From contig JAOTOM010003945.1 in the NCBI GenBank assembly GCA_034440615.1, forward strand, positions 124,001 to 188,000: a stretch of DNA of 64,000 bases, in the 5' to 3' direction. Position numbers and translations under genes: made by a program. Shown here piece after piece: positions 1 through 10,780 of the stretch. Source of the DNA: Ashinkailepas kermadecensis (taxonomy: Eukaryota; Arthropoda; Thecostraca; Neolepadidae). A model generated the notes under the pieces. The model was not told where the DNA came from. It saw only the letters and a program-made list of their open reading frames with translations, and ran no database searches. The stretch's first letter is position 1, and each line of letters starts with the position of its first letter.

Positions 1-1568
1 TAAAAGCGTCCTTTGTCACCCGGACCCTGGGAACAAACCAACTTCAAATCCGAGAGCTTTTTGTTGGCGGCGCAATCAAAATGAGCAGCCGTCAAAAACC
101 GGCAGAAGTATGTGTTGTGGGAGCGAGTATGTTAACTAGTACGTAGTCATTCACTGCGTATCATTGACGATATTTTTGGCTAACAATACCACCGAATTGG
201 CGAGGAAACAAATCGTTGCCGCACGACCTTCCCCTGAACGATCATTTTGTAGTGGCGAACAAGACGAGAAATTGACATATGGGGGCGGTCCATGCAGCGA
301 CATGCTGAACAATCCCTGCTAATTTTGCTGCAAGAAAGTGAAGCTCTGTTTTTGACCCGCCTATTCTTCCAATGTGGTTACCAAGCCATCCTTTGCTAAG
401 GCTCAAGTATCCTCCCGGTTACGTGTCGGACTTGGAAGCCGTGAGTGGCGGTTTATGTGTTCAACTCCAACATGATGTGCACTGTGTGGTCGGGTAGCCA
501 AGCTTAGCGACAAGTCGACATCGTATCGCACCCACCTGGACTATGCCTGTGTATTGAGGATGTGCCACTCTGTTGGTGATGGTTGCTCTGTTGAGCTGAC
601 TTTGTACAACGCTCAGGTGACTGGGTGAGGATCACTCCAGTCAGCCCCGCTCAGCATGGCCTCGTGGTCGTAACGTTACCGCCGCAATCAGTCGGATCAA
701 AGCTGTCTTTGATGTGCGATCGGTATTGCGACAAAGTATTGTCCGAACTCGACGAAGCCAGCAGTTTTAGCTGTGTCCAGCCAAATGCGGCTTGTAAAAT
801 AAACTGATGTCACCGGCATTGCTGCACCATTGCGAATAGTCATTACGTTCTGCTGACCTGACGTGCCCTGACCCGACCCGACCCCACCCCACCCCTGCCC
901 TCACCTAGCCGCCTTGGTACGAAAACATCAACACTCGATGCAGCCGTTTGCGGTGTGTTTGCCGATCTTGTGCTTCTCGGATAACACCGTAAGCGTGCAT
1001 GATTACACGGCACGTTTTTCCCGTCGTTTTTCGTGTCGTGGACGGCAGCGTGTATCTTACGGTTGCAAGCGCTTCATTTAGCATGCACGCTGCGTACTGT
1101 CGGACAGCTCTTCTTCCAAGCAATCCAGCACTATTGTTCACGTGTTATGCTCGATTGGGCGCCGACTAGCATGAGCAGGTTTCACTCGCCGTGACCGGAC
1201 GCCATCTCTGGACTGGTGATTGGCTGTGTGCACGGAGGCAACCACCTGATCACGTGGCGACCACGGCAGCCGCCACTGAGGTAGCTGCGGCTAACGAGGC
1301 GCACCGGGTCACGTGTGCTGTGTGGCTGCCAGCTGGACTAAATGAGCAACGTCGACAGAACGGGGTGGCCATTGTGCGACCTGACCGAGGTCAGCTGGTG
1401 ACCGAGGTCAGCTGACAATTGGTCATGGACCACGTGACGTACCGTGCTTCCCGTGACGACAGACCGTGACGTGACGACAGACCGTGACGACAGATGTGCC
1501 GACGGAATCGTGCAATGACACGGTACAAACAATAGCGCCTCATGCTGTCTTGTTCCACCAACAATTTC
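1..1568. other. Non-repetitive spacer, no gene seen
   Basis: I see no convincing coding frame; the open frames here are short and lack recognisable motifs. There is a C-rich run near 860-905, and short direct repeats built on GTGACGACAGACC near 1440-1495, just before the first true minisatellite. Confidence 0.6.
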
Positions 1569-1820
1569 GCGGGAGATGTATGCTGTCCAGTTCGGGTCAG
1601 GGTATCGGGGCAGCAAACTCTGCCTGGTGTGGCGGGAGATGTATGCTGTCCAGTTCGGGTCAGGGTATCGGGGCAGCAAACTCTGCCTGGTGTGGCGGGA
1701 GATGTATGCGTCCAGTTCGGGTCTGGGTATCGGGGCAGTAAACTCTGCCTGGTGTGGCGGGAGATGTATGCTGTCCAGTTCGGGTCAGGGTATTGGGGGC
1801 AGCAAGCTCTGCCTGGTGTA
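1569..1820. repeat. Minisatellite, 63-bp unit, 4 copies
   Basis: Units start at 1569, 1632, 1695 and 1757 with GCGGGAGATGTATG and are nearly identical apart from single-base indels. Because 63 is a multiple of three, overlapping frames stay open on both strands. I read these as a by-product of the repeat and not as genes. Confidence 0.95.
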
Positions 1821-2539
1821 GATGCCGGGAACGTAGCCGGTGAGCGTGAATAATTGAAATTGAATGAGATTATGAATGATTGAATGGAATTATGAATGAG
1901 AAAAACAACGGGAACGTGGCTGATGGCGGCCTGTTATCACTCGCCGTGGCGTCGCGTTCGTCGCGCCGATCAGCTGATTGCCCCAGTTTGGATCGTCTCT
2001 CTTGTTTGTCGGCGGTTTTGTGACTGGCGACCCCGTGCGACCCCAGCGCACCGTACGGTCACGTGGTGCGCGAGGGCAAGGTCGGGTCAAACGGCGCTCC
2101 CACTGTCGGCCTTGCCGCGCCGACCGCCGGCCTTACCCGCCCGCGCTGCGGGGGTCGACATCGCGTCTTTACCGCGGCGCAAAACGCCCTTATTAGCGGT
2201 GTTGTTTGGGTTCTCGGATGACACCGGCACCGCTTGGCGCCTGGTGCGACGCAGCTCTGCCTGTTGAGCTTGACCTCAGGCGGCATCTGGGCCTCGCCGA
2301 CGTGGGCCGCATCTGAGTATCTGGTGTCACGAGCGCATCCTTCAGCCGTGTTTATGCCCACCAGTGCGGTGAGAACAATCACCAATTACCCGGCTTTGTA
2401 GGGCAGCGGTGCGTGGCTTGAAGAGCCCCTGTGTAGCGTCTCCTGATGTGAAATACCTGGCTGTGCAACGCGTGTCTGACGGGCGTCTCAAAAGCTGAGG
2501 ACTTAGTTGGTCTTGGTCGGGTTTGTTGAGGTCGTGAAA
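1821..2539. other. Spacer, no gene seen
   Basis: Non-repetitive and GC-rich around 2030-2190. Short overlapping frames exist on both strands but have low-complexity Arg/Pro-rich products, as expected from GC-rich non-coding DNA. Confidence 0.5.
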
Positions 2540-2669
2540 GTGGAGGGCCGTGACCCCTTTGGTGCCACCCAGTTCCTAGACCTATATAGTGTCATGGACG
2601 CCATGTGGAGGGCCGTGACCCCTTTGGTGCCACCCAGTTCCTAGACCTATATAGTGTCATGGACGCCAT
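2540..2669. repeat. Tandem duplication, 65 bp x 2
   Basis: The segment starting GTGGAGGGCCGTGACCCC at 2540 is repeated without visible change at 2605, ending at 2669. The near identity suggests a recent duplication. Confidence 0.95.
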
Positions 2670-3647
2670 GACACGGAGCGTGAAGTGGAGCCGACCAAAT
2701 TACCGTTTTGTGACACACGTACAGGAATGGTCTGGGACTTGGCAGCTGGGAATTCCACATCAAATGGACTGTGCAAACACCCGCCTGGCGACTTGGCAAC
2801 GCTGGAATACGACGTTATCTCGTGCCGAGTGACAATACGATGCCACGACAATAATTACCACGGAAACAATTACTGGCGATATTGGTGGTCAGGAATGCCG
2901 CGAGATAATACCATGTGACTCTCTGATGACTCGAGACAGAACTGCACGCACACCTTTACCTTCCGGATGCCCGATGCGGGCAGCATACTTTTGGGACAAT
3001 GTTTTCAAGAACATAATCACATTTTTATGTCAAACGCGAACCATTTGTTCCCACCTATCAGTGTTCGATGCCTTATTTATGGCTAATAATTAGCAATAAG
3101 TCAGGCAGGTGTGGAGCGAGAACATTTTGTCGGGAAGGTGGGCAAGCAGGGGCTAAGGCGTTTTGCCAGAATTGTGGCCAAAAAGACCGACGAATGCGCG
3201 TTTTCGCGACATCTTGACACTCTGATGGGCGGAAAGGACCGGGCCCAGTGTCTCAGCCCCGCCCGGGCTGCGCTGCGGAATTCAGACGATACAAAACCAG
3301 AATTAAACTGCACCTTTCCTGGCACCAATATAGGAAGACTGAGAAGATAATATACTGGAGAGCGTAATGCTCCAGACGACGGAAGATCACGGATCGGGTC
3401 GCCTTTTCATTGCGTGCTCGCACGTGACTGGCACACGACCGCGACGACTGCAGGTCACGGCGGGTCACGGCCAGACGAGTCAGGGTCGTGCGGCGCCGCC
3501 GGGCCGGTCACGTGACCCGGCAGCTGGTGGCGGCGCGCTCGTGGTTGGCGTGGGACGGCCGGGTCGTGGCCCGTGACGACTATCGCGGCCGTTATCGCGC
3601 CGCCCGTACATTGTTGCCGTCCGCCCGCCGGGGGCGCGCCGGCCGGC
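2670..3647. other. Spacer, no gene seen
   Basis: Mixed composition, becoming very GC-rich and CpG-rich after about 3420. I see no domain-like protein or RNA gene. The open frame starting at 3488 only reads through the two arrays downstream. Confidence 0.5.
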
Positions 3648-3771
3648 GGCTCACTTCAGGTCGGGCCGTGTCGCACGCGGCTCACTTCAGGTCAGGTGGT
3701 GTCGCACGCGGCTCACTTCAGGTCGGGTGGTGTCGCACGCGGCTCACTTCAGGTCGGGTCGTGTCGCACGG
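3648..3771. repeat. Minisatellite, 31-bp unit, 4 copies
   Basis: Each unit starts GGCTCACTTCAGGTC and ends GTGTCGCACGC, with substitutions in the middle. It abuts the next, unrelated array within about 30 bp. Confidence 0.93.
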
Positions 3772-3800
3772 TGCGCTCCTCTGCGCCGGTGTCAGGTGCG

Positions 3801-4014
3801 CGGCGGCAGTCTGCAGGTGTCGGCGGCAGTCTGCAGGTGTCGGCGGCGGCAGTCTGCAGGTGTCGGCGGCAGTCTGCAGGTGTCGGCGGCGGCAGTCTGC
3901 AGGTGTCGGCGGCGGCAGTCTGCAGGTGTCGGCGGCAGTCTGCAGGTGTCGGCGGCGGCAGTATGCAGGTGTCGGCGGCAGTATGCAGGTGTCGGCGGCG
4001 GCAGTCTGCAGGCG
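3801..4014. repeat. Minisatellite, 20/23-bp units, about 10 copies
   Basis: The unit CGGCGGCAGTCTGCAGGTGT alternates irregularly with a 23-bp form carrying one extra CGG. Two units near 3960-3990 have TATGCAG in place of TCTGCAG. The irregular mix of 20 and 23 bp resembles the variant patterns of unstable minisatellites. Confidence 0.95.
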
Positions 4015-4572
4015 ACACCAGCGACGGCGACGGCACCGCTGGCCAGAATTCAGCGTGACGCTCGTGTGTTGGAGCCAACTTTCGCGGGTTATTTGTCCGC
4101 ACGCAATGGCAGTCCCATTCTGAACAGGAGCAAGCTCGAGAGCGTCTACTGCCCTGCGTGTACGAAAAGTGTGTGCTCGTTTGAGTGACCGTCACCCAAT
4201 CGGCCCCCGCCCGACCCGTCTCGATGCTGCTCAATCGCCATGCGTTTGAAGCGCTAAAGCATTTTGTTTGCGTTGTAGCGTTCCAAATCCTAGTTTATTC
4301 GCTGAGAAATTTACTTCAGTAATAAACAGACAGGAATAGATCTAAACAAGACAGAACAGATCTAAACCGTCATGCAGCTAAGAGAAGGTGCGCCTGGAAG
4401 CTTCTAAGGGTCGTTCATGGTATGGGGTTCCCCTTGAAATAGTTGCAGCGCACATTTCCTGCAGACGAGTTTCTTTGCTGCAGGCAAAGGTTTCCTTTTT
4501 CGCATTTGGAACCTGTCTTACATACTTGTGACTCCAGAGAATCTGTATTTGCCAGCTTGCGGCTAGCGTAAT
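4015..4572. other. Spacer, no gene seen
   Basis: Non-repetitive. Two short direct repeats of AGATCTAAAC lie near 4340-4368. No coding or RNA signal is recognised. Confidence 0.5.
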
Positions 4573-4722
4573 TGGACACGAATCGTCCTGATGTTGTCCA
4601 CACGTAGAAGATGGCAGTGCGGCGTGTTCAGCAGAAGTGGACACGAATCGTCCTGATGTTGTCCACACGTAGAAGATGGCAGTGCGGCGTGTTCAGCAGA
4701 AGTGGACACGAATCGTCCTGCT
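4573..4722. repeat. Tandem repeat, 65-bp unit, 2.3 copies
   Basis: TGGACACGAATCGTCCTG recurs at 4573, 4638 and 4703. The first two units are nearly identical, and the third stops after about 20 bp. Confidence 0.93.
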
Positions 4723-4812
4723 GTCGCCAACGAGGACGCAAATCTCCTTGGAACTCATTATGCCACAGTTCGCTTGGTTTCCGAGCTGGTTGGTATCACA
4801 AGGGACAAGGTA

Positions 4813-4839
4813 TCTCTCTCTCTCTCTCTCTCTCTCTCT
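4813..4839. repeat. (TC)n microsatellite
   Basis: About 13 uninterrupted CT dinucleotides. It makes Ser-Leu runs in overlapping frames that should not be taken as protein. Confidence 0.97.
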
Positions 4840-5332
4840 AACTCTGGCACTGAGGTGTTCTGCAGGCTTGGCAGCTACCCCGCCTGTCGCGCGCGTTGTA
4901 CACCGAAACATGGCGTCTGGATAGATAATAAACATACCGTAAATGCATTAGCTTCATTTGTGCGGAGTTGTGTACATTCGGGAGCTTTGCCACTACAGCA
5001 AATTATAAAGCATCCATCAACGCCTTAGGATGTTCTGAGAGTTTATAAAACACACCAAAAGTTAACGTGACATCCTAGGGTGGGTGCTCGTCATGATGCT
5101 AAGCTTGTTGATACATGACCTGCATATGTACCCCTAATGTCCACGCTAATTATCTTCGAATGCGTAGCTATCACCAGCTTGTTGACAAATGCTCAATTCT
5201 GTCAAGGTCACTGATGGCAAGTCATCTGACAACACTGATCGCTAAAGACCACCGTTGCCTACTCTGAGCTAAAAATTCAGTTTTGCACTAAGACATCTTG
5301 CCACGACGCACGCGTGTAAGCACGCAACCTGC
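4840..5332. other. Spacer, no gene seen
   Basis: Non-repetitive, moderately AT-rich sequence between the CT microsatellite and the 73/79-bp array. I see no gene. Confidence 0.5.
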
Positions 5333-6027
5333 GTGTAGCACACACGAGGATGTGTTGTTCCCCCCGGACACCGTCAGGTCACAAAGCGTGTCGTAAGCCG
5401 GCTCCGTGTAGCACACACGAGGGTGTGTTGTTCCCCCCGGACACCGTCAGGTCACAAAGCGTGTCGTAAGCAGGCTCCGTGTAGCACACACGAGGGTGTG
5501 TTGTTCCCCCCGGACGCCGTCAGGTCACAAGGCGGCAGCGTGTCGTAAGCAGACTCCGTGTAGCACACGCAAGGGTGTGCTGTTCCCCCTAGACACCGTC
5601 AGGTCACAAGGCGGAAGCGTGTCGTAAGCAGGCTCCGTGTAGCACACGCAAGGGTGTGCTGTTCCCCCTAGACTCCGTCAGGTCACAAGGCGGCAGCGTG
5701 TCGTAAGCAGGATCAGTGCAGCACACGCAAGTGTGTGCTGTTTCCCCTAGACGCCGTCAGGTCACAAGGCGGCAGCGTGTCGTAAGCAGGCTCCGTGTAG
5801 CACACACGAGGGTGTGTTGTTCCCCCCGGACGCCGTCAGGTCACAAGGCGGCAGCGTGTCGTAAGCAGGCTCCGTGTAGCACACACGAGGGTGTGCTGTT
5901 CCCCCTAGACACCGTCAGGTCACAAGGCGGCAGCGTGTCGTAAGCAGGCTCCGTGTAGCACACACGAGGGTGTGCTGTTTCCCCTAGAAACCGTCAGGTC
6001 GCAAGGCGGCAGCGTGTCGTAAGCGGG
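5333..6027. repeat. Minisatellite, 73/79-bp units, 9 copies
   Basis: Units start at 5333, 5406, 5479, 5558, 5637, 5716, 5795, 5874 and 5953 with GTGTAGCACAC. The first two are 73 bp and the rest 79 bp; the 6-bp difference lies in the CAAGGCGGCAGCGTG segment. Each unit has a small dyad (CACAC..GTGTG) followed by a C run. The two length classes are segregated along the array, which suggests local homogenisation. Confidence 0.95.
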
Positions 6028-6080
6028 CTGGAAGCAGTTGCAGTCGTGCCGTATCACGAATACGGCGCGCTTACGACACG
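6013..6080. repeat. Inverted copy of the repeat end, hairpin-forming
   Basis: The last unit ends CGTGTCGTAAGCGGGC (6013-6028). Its reverse complement, with one mismatch, lies at 6065-6080, about 36 bp away. The array therefore ends in an inverted repeat of its own unit end. Confidence 0.85.
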
Positions 6081-7103
6081 ACGTTCGCGCCGATTTCAGT
6101 CGGTGCCCGGTGCCGCCGCGTAACTTGACGGTCTCACTCGTGAAAGTAATCGCCGGTATGTAGAGCTTCCGCGTACTGCATACGCAAGCGAGCGGGTCGT
6201 CTCGTGGTGTGTTCAGTGTTTGTCCTTGACGTGGGAAGATTCGTAAGCAAAATTATATATTACTTGTGCAAATATCTTTTGTATATTTCCCTCCCTGATA
6301 ATTTGGAGGAATGGGTGCCTTCGCACACCCGCGTGACGTCACTACGTCACCTGGCTACGTGTCCGGACTGCGCGATCTGACCTGACTGCGTGACCTGACC
6401 TGACTACGTGACCTGACCTGACGACATTAAATTACAGGACGTGGATACAGGTTAAGGTTGCAATTCACAGTAGATCACAACACTCTGTGCTCCGTTTGCG
6501 ATCTCTCTGCGCAGGGTAGAATCCACTGTCAAGTTGGTAGAAGGATTACTCTGGAGCTCTCTCATCTAGATATTCTAGCTTCTGACGTCTTTGAAGACGC
6601 CAGGACTAACTATATGCGATTGTGCTAATGGGACAATTTAGAAATGAGAATGCGTGCAGCATTCATTGAACTCTGCTTAAGTCTAAGTACACACCACATT
6701 CCATTTTATATTATTCGAGTGCATGAGAAGGATGATCGTATATCAGAACAATTGGCATATGTTTTTTGTGGGGATTTTTCTGGGTCTGAACTGCATTGAA
6801 CTAATTATATTTCTTCCCTTAAAATATCAGTAACTCTGACTATAGGATTATAAAGTATGCTTCATAATAACCGAAATCGAAGTTTTGATCTAAAATGATT
6901 AATTAGATTCCTCTACTGTAATAGGTACTACAAATGCCACCTGTAATTAATCCGGAAACCAGCTGTGGTGAGACAAGCATTGGAGAAGTATGGTTAACGT
7001 ATACTTATTCCGATTGCGTAAATTGCAAGGCATATCGTGGATATTCAATTATCGCGTTGCGCACTGAACGTGAATAATTAAAAAACATAATAGCTATGGT
7101 CAA
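6028..7103. other. Spacer, no gene seen
   Basis: Begins with the inverted repeat described separately. A TGACGTCA palindrome lies near 6332-6340, followed by short repeats of CGTGACCTGACCTGACT to about 6425. From about 6600 the DNA is AT-rich and non-repetitive. Confidence 0.5.
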
Positions 7104-7735
7104 TCAGACAACATCTATGATATATCCGACAATATATGCGATATATCCGTCAGCATCTATGTCATGCATCCGACAATATACGTGATATACCCGACAATAT
7201 AGGTGATATATCCGACAATATATGTGATATATCCGACAGCATCTGTGATATATCCGACAACATCTATGATATATCCGACAATGTATGTGATATATCCGTC
7301 AACATCTATGATATATCCTACAACATATGTGATATATCTGACATTATTTGTGATATATCAGATAACATGTATGATACATCGGACAAAATCGGTGACATAT
7401 CCAGCAACATCTAGGATATATCCGACAACATATGTGCTATATCCAACGACATATGTCATGCATTCGACAACATGTATGATATATTCGACAACATATACGA
7501 TATATCCGACAACATCTGCGATATATCCGACAACATCTGTGATATATCTGACAAGATTTGTGATATATCCGACATCATTTGTAATATATCCGAAGACATA
7601 TACGATATATCCAATAACATATGTGTTAAATATAACATCTGTGGTAAATACAACAGCTGTGGTATACCTGACATCTGTAGTATACACGACAGCATCTGTG
7701 AAATATTCGACGTCTGTGATATATCCAACAATAAG
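7104..7735. repeat. AT-rich minisatellite, 21-bp unit, about 30 copies
   Basis: The unit is close to GATATATCCGACAACATCTGT with many substitutions. Since 21 is a multiple of three, frames on both strands stay open and give 7-residue periodic peptides (Ile-Cys-Asp-Ile-Ser-Asp-Asn). The same length is open in several frames and both strands, so a coding role is not supported. Confidence 0.95.
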
Positions 7736-7962
7736 CATGTAACGATGCGGATACAGTGCGCTACGGTTCAGTGCACTATGGTACAACCTGGTGCAGTGCA
7801 ATGCAACATGGTACAATGCAATATACTGCACTGCGCAGTACAATGCATTTTGGCTCAGTTGAACACCGCACAGTACCATCAGTATCGTATCGCATAGCGC
7901 GCTAAAGCGCAGTTGGATGATTATTTGGGTTTAAGGGCGCGCCGACTACGATGTCATTTAGC
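7736..7962. other. Degenerate pentamer flank
   Basis: A transition zone in which GTGCA/GTACA/ATGCA pentamers appear from about 7750 to 7880 at low regularity. About 80 bp of non-repetitive DNA follows before the main pentamer array. Confidence 0.6.
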
Positions 7963-8485
7963 GTCCCGCACAGTGCAGTATAGTACAGTTGGGCGCAGCA
8001 TAGTATAGTGCAGTACGGTGTAGTGCAGCCAGTATAGTACAGTTGAGCACAGCATCGCATAGTGCAGTACAGTGCAGTGCAGTGCAGTATTGTTCAATTG
8101 CGCACAGCATCCTATAGTGCAGCATAATGCAATGCAGTGCAGTATAGTACAGTTTGACACAGCGTCGTATAGTGCGGTATAGTACAGTTGAACACAGCAT
8201 CGCATAGTGCAGTACAGTGCAGTGCAGTGCAGTATAGCATAGTTGACTACAGTTGAGCACAGCATCGTATAGTGCAGTACAGTGCAGTGCAGTGTAGTAC
8301 AGTGCAGTGCAGTGCATTATAGTACAGTGCAGTGCAGTGCAGTATAGTACAGTTCAGCACATCGCACGGTCGTATAGTGCAGTATAGTGCAGTGCAGTAC
8401 AGTGCAGTATAGTACAGTTCAGCACATCGCACGGTCGTATAGTGCAGTGCAGTGCAGTATAGTGCAGCACGGTGTCGCACATCAC
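7963..8485. repeat. Pentameric satellite, CAGTG/TAGTA family
   Basis: The sequence is built from 5-bp words (CAGTG, CAGTA, TAGTA, TAGTG) for over 500 bp. Longer blocks containing AGCACAGCATCGCATAGTG recur within it. All minus-strand frames give Cys/Tyr/Leu/His-rich low-complexity peptides, so the open frames here are not genes. Confidence 0.92.
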
Positions 8486-8587
8486 AGAGCAGATTAATCG
8501 TCCGATGCAGGTTGATAGCACATGTGGCTCGACACTCGGCAACCAGCAGCACGAACATGTAGCGGCACATGGGGCGGCACATGTACT

Positions 8588-8738
8588 GAGACACCTATCG
8601 GCGTCTGACGGAAGGTCTCGGATACAGATGGCAGCACATGCGATCCGATAGGTGGCAGCGCGCAGAGGGCGGCACATGTGGAACGTCTTGGACACCTAGC
8701 GGTATCTGACGGAAGGACTCGGATACAGATGGCAGCAC
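8588..8738. repeat. Diverged duplication, about 104 bp apart
   Basis: A segment with GACACCT, TCTGACGGAAGG and TCGGATACAGATGGCAGCAC appears near 8588-8638 and again near 8692-8738 with a few differences. Confidence 0.75.
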
Positions 8739-8759
8739 TTGTGATCTACTTTGTAACAG

Positions 8760-9533
8760 AACCAATAAGCAGTTCTGGCCCCTGGACCGACGATGAGGGC
8801 CCTGCTGACGGAAATGGTCCCGGGCCGATGAAGAGGACCCCGCGTGAACGGAGAGTGCTCTCCGGAAGATGTTGAGGCCCATTTCTGGGCTAACGTGGGC
8901 TTCTAGATCGACGGAGGGGGCCTCGGATCGTTGGAATGGTCCTCGGGCTGACGGAGAGGGCCTTGAGCCAATATGAAGGGCACCTGAGCGGACGGCGGGG
9001 TCCAAGCCGAAGAAAGGATCCCGGATGGAGAGGGTCAAAGCGTTTAAAAAGGCATCTGCAGCTTACCGGAAGAGGTCATGGGTCGTCAAATAGGGCCCAT
9101 GAAACGACGGAATGGGGTCAAGTCACCTGAGCTCGGGCCGTCAGAAAGGGCCCTTTGGCCGACGGATGGGGCCCAAGCCGTGCAAAGGCCTCTGGCCAGT
9201 TGCAGAGGCCTCAAGCTGTTGAAAGAGGGCTTCCGGCCCGACAGAGGAGGCTCTGCATCGCTAAGGAGGGATCCTGCGCCGACGGATAGGATCCCAAGAC
9301 GCGGAAAGACCTCGAGTCGTCGCTCGGCCCAGAGCCGGCGTAAAGGGCCGACGGAGGGGACCAAAAACACACAGAGGCCCTTTGCGTGATAGAGGAGGCC
9401 CAAAGTTTTCTTTTAATGGGGATTCCGGCAGGACGAAGAGGCCCCTGAGACGTGAAACAGTGTCCCTGAGCCGACTGAGGGTGCCCCGTGCCGGACGTGC
9501 AGGGCCACTGAGGGCCACAGGTGCAGAGGCTCA
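8760..9533. repeat. Degenerate GGCCC/GACGGA repeat field
   Basis: Irregular units of about 30 bp combine CCGACGGA, GAGGGCC and AAGAGGCCC motifs with heavy divergence. It grades into the homogeneous 37-bp array at 9534 and may be its decayed flank. Confidence 0.65.
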
Positions 9534-9874
9534 GAGCTGACAGCGGGCTTCAGACCGATAAAGAGGCCCCGAGCTGACAGCGGGCTTCAGACCGATAAAG
9601 AGGCCCCGAGCTGACAGCGGGCTTCAGACCGATAAAGAGGCCCCGAGCTGACAGCGGGCTTCAGACCGATAAAGAGGCCCCGAGCTGACAGCGGGCTTCA
9701 GACCGATAAAGAGGCCCCGAGCTGACAGCGGGCTTCAGACCGATAAAGAGGCCCCGAGCTGACAGCGGGCTTCAGACCGATAAAGAGGCCCAGAGCTGAC
9801 AGCGGGCTTCAGACCGATAAAGAGGCCCCGAGCTGACAGCGGGCTTCAGACCGATAAAGAGGCCCCGAGCTACG
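9534..9874. repeat. Minisatellite, 37-bp unit, 9 copies
   Basis: Units start every 37 bp from 9534 to 9830 with GAGCTGACAGCGGGCTTC, plus a broken start at 9867. They are almost identical; one unit end has CCCAG in place of CCCCG near 9790. The homogeneity contrasts with the diverged sequence just before it. Confidence 0.97.
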
Positions 9875-10102
9875 GAGACAATCCGGACCGAAGTGGAGGG
9901 TTTCGGTACTACGTAAAGGGACTTTAAACCCATGGATGGCCCCGGGCTGTTAAAAAGCAGTGGCGTTTCAAATGGGTGAAGGGCACCCGGACCCTTGACA
10001 AGTCCGATGGGCCGCTAGGCGACCGTTCTGTAGGCAAAGATATAACCGGGAAAAAATAAGACGTATCCTACAGCTTGTGTGGAAAGGGCCCTTGAAATCT
10101 AA

Positions 10103-10566
10103 GGACGGAGATATCCACTGAGACACCCACGGAGATACCCACGGAGATACCCACTGTGATACCCACGAAATATCCACGGAGATACCCACGGGATACCTAC
10201 GGAATTACCCACGGAGACATTCACGAGATACCCCCGGAGATACCCACGACATGCCCACAGAGATAGCCATGGAGATGCCCACGGAGACATCCACGGAGAT
10301 GATCACGGAGATACTCGCGGATTCACCCACGGAGATACCCACGGATGTACCCACGGAGATGCTCACGGAGATACCCACGGAAACATCCACGGAGATGATC
10401 ACGAAGATACTCAGGGAGACACCCACGAAGATACCTACGGAGATACCCACGGAGATACCCACGGAGACATCCACGGAGATACCCACGTGGACACCCACGG
10501 AGATACCCACGGAGATGCCCACGGAGATGCCCACGGAGATACCCACGGAGATACCCACGTGGATGC
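10103..10566. repeat. Minisatellite, 12-bp unit, about 38 copies
   Basis: The unit is CCCACGGAGATA and variants. It yields Pro-Thr-Glu-Ile tetrapeptides on the plus strand and Ile-Ser-Val-Gly on the minus strand, both open because 12 is divisible by three. No start or flanking coding context favours either. Confidence 0.95.
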
Positions 10567-10780
10567 TCATTTTCCGGCCGCCGACTGTTGCCACATTCCC
10601 ACATACATTTCCGGAAGTGGCCGACGTCTGTCCGTGTTCCCAGCCGCGCGCGGGCCTGCGGTGGCGGTAATGGTGGGTCTGGCTGCCGCTGGCTGCCGGC
10701 TGACGGCCGCCGTCCTTTCCCGGCCGACGGACGTTCGTCCAAGATGAGCTTGCGAATTGCCGCCCCTCATCAGCCGCGAT

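Noticed and set aside
5333..6027. CRISPR-like array
   Set aside because: Whole units repeat without unique spacers, no cas-like genes are present, and the genome is eukaryotic. The same applies to the other arrays.
7104..8485. Centromeric satellite
   Set aside because: The AT-rich 21-bp and pentamer arrays are only about 1.3 kb, too short to support that reading from this window.
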